Shown here: positions 1 to 6,395 of the stretch, one piece after another
Numbering within the stretch: the stretch's first letter is position 1
How the letters are laid out: each line of letters starts with the position of its first letter
Source: Bacteroidota bacterium
Lineage (GTDB): Bacteria; Bacteroidota; Bacteroidia; Flavobacteriales_F; PHOS-HE28
Assembly: GCA_023418095.1 (NCBI GenBank)
Contig: JAEZDL010000130.1
Location: 1 to 8,763 of the forward strand
Direction: 5' to 3'
Length of the DNA stretch: 8,763 nt
Program-made: the position numbers and the translations under genes
Notes under the pieces: generated by a model
Seen by the model: the letters and a program-made list of their open reading frames with translations, nothing else
Told to the model about the DNA's origin: nothing
Databases searched by the model: none

Positions 1-161
1 CCATCGGCGACGATGATCTCGCCCCAGTCGCCACGCAATGCTGCGCCCGGGCCTATGTACACATCGCGGCCAATGATCACGTTGCCCGTTACCGCGGCCT
101 GCGGATGAATGAAGGAAGAAGTATGGACGACCGGCCGGTAACCGTTGAACTCGTAGATCAT
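1..161 (-). CDS. paaY: Hexapeptide-repeat protein, PaaY / gamma-carbonic-anhydrase type (5' end only)
   Basis: The reverse strand opens with an ATG at 161-159 and stays open to the window edge, giving 53 residues of the N-terminus. It begins MIYEFNGYRPVVHTSSFIHP and continues with AAVTGNVIIGRDVYIGPGA, then LRGDWGEIIVADG. The isoleucine/valine-rich hexapeptide periodicity (V-x-G-x-V-I-I-G) is the left-handed beta-helix signature, and the LRGDWG segment is typical of the PaaY/CaiE branch of the gamma-carbonic-anhydrase superfamily. Family members are trimeric cytoplasmic enzymes of about 200 residues; PaaY is a thioesterase accessory to phenylacetate degradation. About three quarters of the protein, including most metal-ligand histidines, lies outside the window, so catalytic competence cannot be judged. 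It is transcribed divergently from the phosphate genes and shares the 162-300 intergenic region with them. A generic gamma-carbonic anhydrase is the main alternative. Confidence 0.82.
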   Translation of the reverse strand, partial: MIYEFNGYRPVVHTSSFIHPQAAVTGNVIIGRDVYIGPGAALRGDWGEIIVAD

Positions 162-200
162 GGTAAAGCGTTGCAAGATCGCACTTGGAAGGGCATCGCC

Positions 201-222
201 GCCAATGCTAAGCCAATGTTAA
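201..222. repeat. 11-bp tandem direct repeat in the divergent intergenic region
   Basis: GCCAATGCTAA (201-211) is followed immediately by GCCAATGTTAA (212-222), identical at 10 of 11 positions. The period continues weakly: AAGAGT recurs at 221-226 and 232-237, again 11 bp apart. It lies between the minus-strand paaY start (161) and the DUF47 start (301). Direct repeats at an 11-bp pitch are the arrangement bound by OmpR/PhoB-family regulators, which would suit a phosphate operon, but the bases do not closely match the known enterobacterial Pho box. Read on the minus strand, each unit also contains TAnnATTG, one base from the Bacteroidota -7 consensus, so it could instead be part of the paaY promoter. 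Confidence 0.5.
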
Positions 223-271
223 GAGTAGGTGAAGAGTGGCTTTTGCTACCTTACCGATCGGTGGCGGCTGG

Positions 272-279
272 TACTTTTA
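272..279 (+). promoter_or_regulatory. Possible -7 element for the DUF47-pit operon
   Basis: TACTTTTA matches TAnnTTTG except for the last base and lies 21 bp before the chosen ATG at 301. The nearest upstream TTG (243-245) is 26 bp away, longer than the usual 17-23, so the -33 element is unconvincing. No strong ribosome binding site is seen before 301. Confidence 0.3.
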
Positions 280-300
280 CGCCGCCCAACACGGCAACAC

Positions 301-948
301 ATGGCACTGGAACAGCTGCTCAACTTCTTCAAGCCTCGCGATCGGGTCTTCTTCTTCCATTTCGAAGCATCGGCCGCCAACGTGCTGCGCATGTCCGAGG
401 ACCTGATCCAGATCATGAAGACCGAGCCGGGCGCACAACGCACGGCGCTTCTTGAACGGCTGGAGATAGGTGAACATGCCAACGATGATCTTACTCACAC
501 GATCTTCACCGATCTGGCGCGCAACTTCATCACCCCGATCGACCGGGAGGATATCCATACGCTCGCCACGAGCCTCGATGATGTGGCCGATTTCATCCTT
601 GCTTCAGCGAAAAGCCTGGAGCTTTTCGGGATCGGAAAACCGGACGAGACGTGCCGCGAACTCGCTCGGCTGGTGAATGAAGGATGCCGGATCGTGCAGA
701 TCATCGTGCAGGGGTTGAGGCACTTGCACAAGGCGAACGGCCACAGTGAATTCGTGGTGCAGATCAACAGTATGGAGAACGAGGCGGACGAGGTGTACGA
801 CAAGGCGATCCAACATCTCTTCGCGCACGAGAAGGACCCGATCCAGCTGATCAAGATGCGTGACGTGTACACCACGCTCGAGCTCGCCACGGATAAATGT
901 GAAGATGTAGGTAACGTGATCGAATCGATCATGTTGAAATACGCCTAG
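301..948 (+). CDS. DUF47-family PhoU-like protein, partner of the Pit phosphate transporter
   Basis: The protein has 215 residues, the usual length for DUF47 (PhoU_div) proteins, and is soluble and almost wholly helical. It carries the repeated acidic helical motifs of PhoU-like bundles: EIGEHANDD at 55-63, LDDVADFI at 92-99, ENEADEVYD at 159-167 and TDKCEDVGNVI at 197-207. In PhoU proteins such E/D-xxx-D patterns bind metal clusters. The ATG at 301 was chosen because the family N-terminus (a short helix, then a phenylalanine-rich segment, here LNFFKPRDRVFFFHFEAS) starts there. An in-frame ATG at 229 would add 24 residues with no family character and would cross the promoter region. The stop is 7 bp before the pit start, so the two genes are almost certainly cotranscribed. 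DUF47 genes are very often paired with PiT permeases and are thought to modulate them. The exact role is inferred from this pairing. Confidence 0.88.
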   Translation: MALEQLLNFFKPRDRVFFFHFEASAANVLRMSEDLIQIMKTEPGAQRTALLERLEIGEHANDDLTHTIFTDLARNFITPIDREDIHTLATSLDDVADFILASAKSLELFGIGKPDETCRELARLVNEGCRIVQIIVQGLRHLHKANGHSEFVVQINSMENEADEVYDKAIQHLFAHEKDPIQLIKMRDVYTTLELATDKCEDVGNVIESIMLKYA

Positions 949-955
949 GTTCCGG

Positions 956-2092
956 ATGACCCTGCTGATCGTAGTGATCGTACTGGCCCTGGTGTTCGAT
1001 TACATCAACGGCTTCCATGATGCGGCCAATTCCATCGCCACCATCGTCAGCACGAAAGTGCTCACGCCGTTCCAGGCGGTGATCTGGGCAGCTGCCTTCA
1101 ACTTCGTCGCGTATTTCATCTTCAGCGATCACCACGTGGCGAACACGGTGGCGAAAACGGTGCATGAGGAATACATCACGCTACGCGTGGTGCTCGCAGG
1201 CCTGATCGCGGCCATCACCTGGAACCTGCTCACCTGGTGGTACGGGATCCCGAGCAGTTCCTCGCACACGCTGATCGGCGGTTTTGCGGGAGCGGCCCTC
1301 GCCGGGGCGGGGTTCGATATCAGCAGCATCAACATCCAGAAGGTGGGTGTGATCGCATTGTTCATTTTCCTTGCTCCATTGATGGGCATGGTGATCTCCG
1401 TATTCATCACGCTTGTCACCATGATCCCGAAGTTGCTGCTGCGTATCAGCATCATCGCGGTCACCACGGCGATCACTTCGCTCTTCATCTTGAAGAACAA
1501 TGATCTGCGGATCGCCATGGTGGTGTTCTCGCTCATTTTCGTGATCTCCTATATCTGGGATTTTTCGCGCCCGCCGAGCGCTTCGCGCACCGCGAACCTT
1601 TACAAGCGTCTGCAATTGCTGAGTTCTGCAGCCTTCAGCATCGGCCACGGCGGCAACGATGCACAGAAGGTGATGGGGATCATCATGGTCGCGATGGTGG
1701 CCTCAGGAAAGGCCACCGATCTGGACGAGATGCCGGCATGGGTGCCGCTCGCATGCTACACGGCGATCGGCCTGGGTACGCTCAGCGGTGGTTGGAAGAT
1801 CGTGAAGACCATGGGCAGCCGCATCACCAAGGTTACACCATTGGAAGGTGTCTGCGCCGAGACCTCGGGCGCCATGACGCTTTATCTCACCGAGCAGATG
1901 GGCATTCCGGTGAGCACCACGCACACGATCACCGGATCGATAATCGGGGTGGGGGCCACCAAGCGCCTTTCCGCCGTGCGTTGGGGTGTTACGGTCCGTT
2001 TGCTCTGGGCGTGGATCCTTACCATCCCGGTGAGCGCGTTGCTCGCGGCGATCGCGTTCTGGATCTGCGGTCTGCTGGGCATTGAAGGTTGA
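956..2092 (+). CDS. pit: Low-affinity inorganic phosphate permease, PiT family
   Basis: A 378-residue hydrophobic inner-membrane protein with roughly ten apparent transmembrane segments. It shows both inverted halves of the PiT family. The first half carries NGFHDAANSIAT (18-29) and IPSSSSHTLIGG (98-109); the second carries GHGGNDAQKVMGI (230-242) and IPVSTTHTITGS (317-328). These paired N-D and S-S/T-H motifs form the phosphate and cation path. PiT proteins import phosphate, usually as a metal-phosphate complex or with H+ or Na+; the sequence alone does not settle which. A loop rich in charged residues (about 201-222) separates the halves. The ATG at 956 follows the DUF47 stop by 7 bp with only a weak ribosome binding site, as expected in Bacteroidota. 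No truncation or missing signature residue is seen. Confidence 0.95.
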   Translation: MTLLIVVIVLALVFDYINGFHDAANSIATIVSTKVLTPFQAVIWAAAFNFVAYFIFSDHHVANTVAKTVHEEYITLRVVLAGLIAAITWNLLTWWYGIPSSSSHTLIGGFAGAALAGAGFDISSINIQKVGVIALFIFLAPLMGMVISVFITLVTMIPKLLLRISIIAVTTAITSLFILKNNDLRIAMVVFSLIFVISYIWDFSRPPSASRTANLYKRLQLLSSAAFSIGHGGNDAQKVMGIIMVAMVASGKATDLDEMPAWVPLACYTAIGLGTLSGGWKIVKTMGSRITKVTPLEGVCAETSGAMTLYLTEQMGIPVSTTHTITGSIIGVGATKRLSAVRWGVTVRLLWAWILTIPVSALLAAIAFWICGLLGIEG

Positions 2093-2120
2093 TCCCGGAC
2101 CCGATCCCGTGTGGGGCGGT

Positions 2121-2128
2121 TAGTTTTG
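2121..2128 (+). promoter_or_regulatory. -7 element TAGTTTTG before the glmU-like gene
   Basis: This is a full match to TAnnTTTG, ending only 4 bp before the ATG at 2133. If it is used, the transcript would be leaderless or nearly so. No TTG lies at 17-23 bp upstream (the closest is 2089-2091, 29 bp away), which lowers confidence. The 40-bp gap after pit shows no clear terminator, so readthrough from pit is also possible. Confidence 0.45.
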
Positions 2129-2132
2129 CCGC

Positions 2133-3323
2133 ATGTCCATCATTCTTTCAGACGCTGGCAACCATGCAGCGCTGCTGCCGGTCACGTTCACCCGGCCGGT
2201 CGGTCATCTGCGTCCCGGCATCCTGCGCTTCTCCGAAGGCTGGTACGTGCGCAGCGGGCTGAGCATCGGTTACCGCACGGAACCTTATCTGAGCGAAGCC
2301 TTTCCACTGGCACCACGAGATGAGATGGATCTGGAGGTGGATGCAAGCATTTTCCCCACCGATCCATTGGTGAGCGCAGTGCTCGATCTGCGGCCGGGAC
2401 AGGTGCTCGTACACAACGGGCGGCCGATCGCTTTCGGTCTGCCGTCCAATGCATCCGTTCCCACCGAGGATTGGTCGCAGGCGCCATCGTACATGACGCC
2501 TGTGATCTTCCAGGGAGATGTGATCCGCTACGAGCGGCCGTGGCATTTCTTCCAATATTGCGGGCTTGCGATCAAGCACGATTTTAAGTTGCTTACCGAA
2601 GGAAGAAGAAGCGCGTCGCTAAGCGCGCTCAATACGGTGATCGGCGATCCGGACCTGATCTTTCTTGAGGAAGGAGCGAAGGTGGAAGCCAGCATCCTCA
2701 ACACCACCAATGGCCCGATCTACGTCAGCAATGGCGCCGAGGTGATGGAAGGCTGCATGATCAGGGGGCCGTTCGTACTTGGCGATCACGCGCAGTTGAA
2801 GATGGGTGCGAAGATCTACGGACCCACGGTGATCGGGCCGGAATGCAGGGTGGGGGGCGAAGTGAACAACAGCGTGATCTCAGGTTTCAGCAACAAGGCA
2901 CACGATGGTTTCCTGGGTAACAGTGTGATCGGTGAATGGTGCAACCTGGGCGCCGATACCAACAACAGCAACCTGAAGAATACCTATGGCGAAGTGAACG
3001 TGTGGAGCTATGCGGAAAGAAGACTCGTGAATTCAGGGCTCCAGTTCTGTGGATTGATCATGGGTGATCATTCCAAGAGCGCGATCAATACCATGTTCAA
3101 TACAGGGACCGTGGTAGGCGTTTCGGCGAACATCCATGGCAATGGTTTTCCATTGAAGCACGTACCGGGTTTCACCTGGGGTGGATCGGATGGATCGGCC
3201 GTATATGAATTCGATAAGGCGATCGAAACTGCGAGACGGGTGATGCAGCGGCGCAATATGCCGCTCACAGATCTTGATGTCACCGTGCTAAGGCACGTTT
3301 TCCTGCTGGAACAGCGTCGGTGA
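2133..3323 (+). CDS. GlmU-like sugar-nucleotide enzyme, Bacteroidota type (degenerate nucleotidyltransferase plus left-handed beta-helix)
   Basis: The protein has 396 residues. The N-terminus opens with IILSDAGNHAALLPVTFTRP then VGHLRPGI (about 3-30). This corresponds to the sugar nucleotidyltransferase domain found in Bacteroidota and replaces the classic GlmU L-x-A-G-x-G-T-x-M loop. From about 165 to 340 there is a left-handed beta-helix with hexapeptide periodicity: VIGDPDLIFLEEGAKVEASI, IYVSNGAEVMEGCMI, FVLGDHAQLKMGAKI, TVIGPECRVGGEV. The segment NKAHDGFLGNSVIGEW then CNLGADTNNSNLKNTYG (254-286) matches the acetyltransferase active-site region, with H257 at the position of the GlmU catalytic histidine. 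Such proteins are annotated as UDP-GlcNAc diphosphorylase/glucosamine-1-phosphate N-acetyltransferase and would act in the cytoplasm to supply peptidoglycan and glycan precursors. The first-domain substrate is uncertain, so no gene symbol is assigned. It could be an alternative GlmU or a related sugar-1-phosphate nucleotidyltransferase. Confidence 0.85.
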   Translation: MSIILSDAGNHAALLPVTFTRPVGHLRPGILRFSEGWYVRSGLSIGYRTEPYLSEAFPLAPRDEMDLEVDASIFPTDPLVSAVLDLRPGQVLVHNGRPIAFGLPSNASVPTEDWSQAPSYMTPVIFQGDVIRYERPWHFFQYCGLAIKHDFKLLTEGRRSASLSALNTVIGDPDLIFLEEGAKVEASILNTTNGPIYVSNGAEVMEGCMIRGPFVLGDHAQLKMGAKIYGPTVIGPECRVGGEVNNSVISGFSNKAHDGFLGNSVIGEWCNLGADTNNSNLKNTYGEVNVWSYAERRLVNSGLQFCGLIMGDHSKSAINTMFNTGTVVGVSANIHGNGFPLKHVPGFTWGGSDGSAVYEFDKAIETARRVMQRRNMPLTDLDVTVLRHVFLLEQRR

Positions 3324-3419
3324 GCCTGACGCCTTGTCATGGATCGGCCGGGCGGCATGATCATTGACCGGGGCCGGAAGTGTTGAAGAAAACCGATCCG
3401 CAAGCCTTCTATGGGTTGG

Positions 3420-3427
3420 TATCTTTG
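3420..3427 (+). promoter_or_regulatory. -7 element TATCTTTG upstream of lon
   Basis: A perfect TAnnTTTG octamer lies 32 bp before the lon ATG (3460), within the 136-bp gap after the glmU-like gene. No good -33 TTG lies at the standard distance; TTG at 3383-3385 is 34 bp away. The predicted leader is about 25-30 nt with no Shine-Dalgarno sequence. I see no CIRCE-type heat-shock operator. The same promoter may serve hicBA downstream. Confidence 0.6.
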
Positions 3428-3459
3428 TAAGCTGACATCCTTGGCCCCATTTCGTTTCG

Positions 3460-5910
3460 ATGAGCGACCTAGCAAGAACGCACGATGCCCTTTTCAGTTC
3501 AGAAGTCCTGGACAATGAGACCGAACTGATCCCGCTGATCACCGCGGAGGATGAGGAATTGATGAACGCCGAGAGCACTCCGGCGGAACTTCCGATCCTT
3601 CCGCTTCGCAACACGGTGCTTTTCCCAGGGGTGGTGATCCCCATCACCGTGGGTCGCGATCGGAGCATCAGGCTCATACAGGATGTCTACCGCGGAAGCC
3701 GCACGCTGGGCGTGGTGAGCCAGAAGGACGGACAGATCGAAGAGCCTCGTGCCGAGGACCTCAATCGTGTGGGTACCATCGCCACCATCATCCGCATGTT
3801 GCGCATGCCCGACGGCAGCACCACGGCGATCATCCAGGGCAAGAAGCGTTTCGAGATCATGGACATGGTGAAGATCGATCCGTACTTCACCGCACGCGTA
3901 AAGGAATTCGCCGAACTGCGCCCCGCAAAGGATGATAAATCGTTCGATGCGCTGATCAGCTCGCTGAAGGATCTCGCCATGGAGATCATCAAGCAGAGCC
4001 CGAACATCCCTACTGAAGCGCAGTTCGCGCTCAAGAACATCGATTCACCCAGCTTCCTGGTGAACTTCATCAGCAGCAACATGAACGCTGAGGTGGCCGA
4101 AAAGCAGAAGATGCTGGAGGTGGCCGATCTGCGCGAACGTGCCAAGCTGCTGCTCGCGCATCTCACGCGCGAACTGCAGATGCTGCAGATGAAGAACGAG
4201 ATCCAGAGCAAGGTGCGCACCGAGGTGGATCGGCAGCAGCGCGAGTATTTCCTGCACCAGCAGATGAAAACGATCCAGGACGAGCTGGGTGGAAATCCGA
4301 TCGAGCAGGAGATCGAGGAGATGAAGGCGCGCGCCGCCAAGAAGAAATGGAGCCAGAACGTTGCCGAGGTCTTCGAGAAGGAACTTGCGAAGCTTCAACG
4401 CATGAATCCGGCCGGCGCGGAATTCAGCGTACAGCACAATTACGTGCAATTATTGCTCGAGCTTCCGTGGAATGAATACAGCACGGACAAGTTCGATCTG
4501 AAGAACGCGCAGCGCATTCTCGATCGCGATCATTTCGGGCTGGAGAAAGTGAAGGAAAGGATCATCGAGCATCTCGCCGTATTGAAGCTGAAAGGCGACA
4601 TGAAGGCGCCGATCATCTGTTTGTACGGCCCGCCAGGTGTCGGAAAGACGAGCCTTGGCAAGAGCATGGCGGAAGCGCTCGGAAGGAAGTACGTGCGCAT
4701 GAGCCTGGGCGGTCTGCACGATGAAAGTGAGATCCGCGGCCACCGGAAGACATACATCGGTGCGATGCCCGGCCGCCTGATCCAGAGTTTGAAGAAAGCG
4801 CAGACAAGCAATCCGCTTTTCGTTCTTGATGAGATCGATAAGGTCGGCAAGGATTTCCATGGTGATCCAGCGAGCGCATTGCTCGAAGTGCTCGATCCGG
4901 AGCAGAACAGCAGCTTCTACGACAATTATGTGGAGGTCGAATACGATCTGAGCCGTGTGATGTTCGTGGCCACGGCCAACAGCCTGAGCACGATCCACCC
5001 GGCGCTTCGTGATCGTATGGAGATCATCGAAGTGAACGGCTACACGCAGGAAGAGAAGCTCGAGATCGCAAAGCGCCATCTTTTGCCGAAGCAGTTCGTG
5101 GAGAACGGGATCAAGGAAAAACAATTGAAGCTCGGTCCCGGGCTTCTGGAAGCGATCATTGAGGATTACACCGATGAAAGCGGGGTGCGCACGTTGGAGA
5201 AACGGATCGCCAAGCTCGTTCGCTACCGCGCGAAACAGATCGCGTTGAAACAGAAGTTCAACACCACGATCACCACGGATGAACTGGTGAAGATCTACGG
5301 CCCGAGCCACGCGCGCGACAAATACCAGGGCAACGATGTGGCCGGTGTTGTAACCGGTCTCGCCTGGACACCGACCGGCGGCGACATCCTCTTCATCGAG
5401 ACCAGCATCACAAAGGGTGAAGGAAAACTCACGCTCACCGGTAATCTCGGTGATGTGATGAAGGAAAGTGCGATGATCGCGCTGGAGTACCTGAAAGCGC
5501 ACAGCAATATCATCGGCCTCGATCCGGATGTCTTCAAACGTTGGAACGTTCACGTACATGTGCCCGAAGGCGCCACACCGAAGGATGGACCTTCGGCGGG
5601 GATCACCATGCTCACAAGTCTTGCGAGCGCATTCACGCAACAGAAAGTGCGCAAGTTCGTGGCGATGACCGGCGAGATCACGCTGCGCGGAAGAGTGCTG
5701 CCCGTAGGTGGTATCAAGGAAAAGATCCTCGCCGCGAAACGCGCCGGAATCAAGGAGATCATCCTCAGCACCGACAACCGCAAGGACATCGAGGACATCG
5801 ATGTGCGTTACACGAAAGGAATGCGATTCACGTACGTCACGGAAATGATCGAAGTGGTGCAGCACGCGCTGCTGAAGGAGAAGGTGGCGAATGCGTTGAA
5901 GGTCGCCTGA
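3460..5910 (+). CDS. lon: ATP-dependent Lon protease (LonA)
   Basis: The protein has 816 residues, full length for a bacterial LonA, a cytoplasmic hexamer that unfolds and degrades misfolded and short-lived regulatory proteins. A 40-residue acidic lead precedes the substrate-binding domain, which starts at [14 protein letters not shown] (44-57). A helical linker includes [12 protein letters not shown] (268-279). The AAA+ module has Walker [10 protein letters not shown] (390-398), Walker B LDEID with D457 and E458, sensor-1 N507 in ATANS, and arginines R517 and R519 in the [11 protein letters not shown] segment. The protease domain has catalytic S712 in KDGPSAGI and, by the 43-residue spacing known in E. 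coli Lon, catalytic K755 in GGIKEKI. All key residues are present, so it should be active. It starts with its own -7 element, and hicB begins 13 bp after its stop. Confidence 0.98.
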   Translation: MSDLARTHDALFSSEVLDNETELIPLITAEDEELMNAESTPAELPILPLRNTVLFPGVVIPITVGRDRSIRLIQDVYRGSRTLGVVSQKDGQIEEPRAEDLNRVGTIATIIRMLRMPDGSTTAIIQGKKRFEIMDMVKIDPYFTARVKEFAELRPAKDDKSFDALISSLKDLAMEIIKQSPNIPTEAQFALKNIDSPSFLVNFISSNMNAEVAEKQKMLEVADLRERAKLLLAHLTRELQMLQMKNEIQSKVRTEVDRQQREYFLHQQMKTIQDELGGNPIEQEIEEMKARAAKKKWSQNVAEVFEKELAKLQRMNPAGAEFSVQHNYVQLLLELPWNEYSTDKFDLKNAQRILDRDHFGLEKVKERIIEHLAVLKLKGDMKAPIICLYGPPGVGKTSLGKSMAEALGRKYVRMSLGGLHDESEIRGHRKTYIGAMPGRLIQSLKKAQTSNPLFVLDEIDKVGKDFHGDPASALLEVLDPEQNSSFYDNYVEVEYDLSRVMFVATANSLSTIHPALRDRMEIIEVNGYTQEEKLEIAKRHLLPKQFVENGIKEKQLKLGPGLLEAIIEDYTDESGVRTLEKRIAKLVRYRAKQIALKQKFNTTITTDELVKIYGPSHARDKYQGNDVAGVVTGLAWTPTGGDILFIETSITKGEGKLTLTGNLGDVMKESAMIALEYLKAHSNIIGLDPDVFKRWNVHVHVPEGATPKDGPSAGITMLTSLASAFTQQKVRKFVAMTGEITLRGRVLPVGGIKEKILAAKRAGIKEIILSTDNRKDIEDIDVRYTKGMRFTYVTEMIEVVQHALLKEKVANALKVA

Positions 5911-5923
5911 TCAGATCGATCGA

Positions 5924-6148
5924 ATGGAGCACACTTTACAAGTCATCATTGAGCATGATAAGGATGGCTACTTCGCGTATGTGCCTGAACTCAAAGGATG
6001 CCATACGCAGGCTCATACATTGGAAGAGGTGATGAAGAACATGCAGGAAGCCATCGATCTATATGCATCAACACTAAGACCGGCTGAGATGAAACGATTG
6101 ATGAAGAAAAGGGTGTATACCACCACCATGCCGGTGCGCCTTGGCTAA
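5924..6148 (+). CDS. hicB: HicB-family antitoxin (short form)
   Basis: The protein has 74 residues. The segment VIIEHDKDGYFAYVPELKGC (8-27), followed by HTQAHTLEEVMKNMQEAIDLY, is the HicB partial RNase-H-like fold with its G-Y-F-A-x-V-P-E-L-x-G-C signature and the helix after it. HicB binds and neutralises the HicA mRNA interferase. The protein ends soon after this domain; the helix-turn-helix or ribbon-helix-helix tail that lets longer HicB proteins repress their own operon is absent. The ATG at 5924 is 13 bp after the lon stop, and no separate promoter is visible. The reading frame overlaps hicA by 8 bp, the usual sign of translational coupling. The local GC is about 47%, below lon (about 57%), which suggests acquisition. 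Confidence 0.88.
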   Translation: MEHTLQVIIEHDKDGYFAYVPELKGCHTQAHTLEEVMKNMQEAIDLYASTLRPAEMKRLMKKRVYTTTMPVRLG

Positions 6149-6335
6149 ACAATTGGCTCTTACGGCCAAGGATGCTGAGCGACTTTTAAAGAAGGCCGGG
6201 TTCAAATGGATCCGTACAAGTGGCAGTCATCGGATATACATGCGCGGAAATGAGCGCATAGTTCTGCCCTGGCATTCGGGCCGCACTTTACATCCAAAGA
6301 TCGTACGACAGATCCTCGATGTGACAGGCACATGA
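6141..6335 (+). CDS. hicA: HicA-family toxin, mRNA interferase
   Basis: The protein has 64 residues. It shows the HicA double-stranded-RNA-binding-like fold: an amphipathic helix (AKDAERLLKKAGFKWIR, 9-25), then TSGSHRIYMRGNERIVLPWH (26-45), then a C-terminal helix containing HPKIVRQIL. H30 in the G-S-H-R motif is the conserved catalytic histidine, so the toxin looks intact. HicA cleaves mRNA and tmRNA when HicB is lost. There is no in-frame ATG before the catalytic region (the first is at 6240), so translation probably starts at TTG 6141, inside the last codons of hicB, or at TTG 6153. The antitoxin-first order is less common than hicA-hicB but is known. GC is about 51%, again below the neighbours. 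Confidence 0.88.
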   Translation: MAKQLALTAKDAERLLKKAGFKWIRTSGSHRIYMRGNERIVLPWHSGRTLHPKIVRQILDVTGT

Positions 6336-6395
6336 AGTTTTACCCGGATCTTCGCGGCGGATGGATCCGCGTGAACTATCGATCCTCGATGTAAC
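6311..6395 (+). repeat. 12-bp direct repeat bridging the hicA 3' end and queA 5' end
   Basis: GATCCTCGATGT occurs at 6311-6322 inside hicA and again at 6381-6392 inside queA. With one mismatch the match extends to 15 bp (ending GTGAC versus GTAAC). Both copies are read in the same phase and encode I-L-D-V-T. The copies are 70 bp apart. The intervening DNA contains the hicA stop, the 25-bp intergenic gap and the queA start. Confidence 0.6.

Noticed and set aside
229..300. A 24-residue N-terminal extension of the DUF47 protein from ATG 229
   Set aside because: The extra residues have no family similarity, cross the putative promoter, and would make the protein longer than usual; ATG 301 gives the family N-terminus.
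105..455. A 116-codon plus-strand frame spanning the paaY start and the DUF47 start
   Set aside because: It overlaps two recognisable genes in the wrong frame or strand, and its translation is low-complexity without a recognisable domain.
3324..3419. GGCC-rich dyads between the glmU-like gene and lon as a terminator or heat-shock operator
   Set aside because: Only about 5 bp pair over a long loop, there is no T run, and no CIRCE-like inverted repeat is present.
4450..5865. A 471-codon open frame on the minus strand, fully antisense to lon
   Set aside because: It lies wholly inside a perfectly conserved lon gene; its His/Asp/Leu-rich translation resembles no family I know and mirrors the lon codon bias. 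It is a shadow frame.
5541..6032. A 163-codon plus-strand frame across the lon 3' end and hicB
   Set aside because: It is a frame-shifted reading of the lon protease domain and hicB; it has no similarity of its own.
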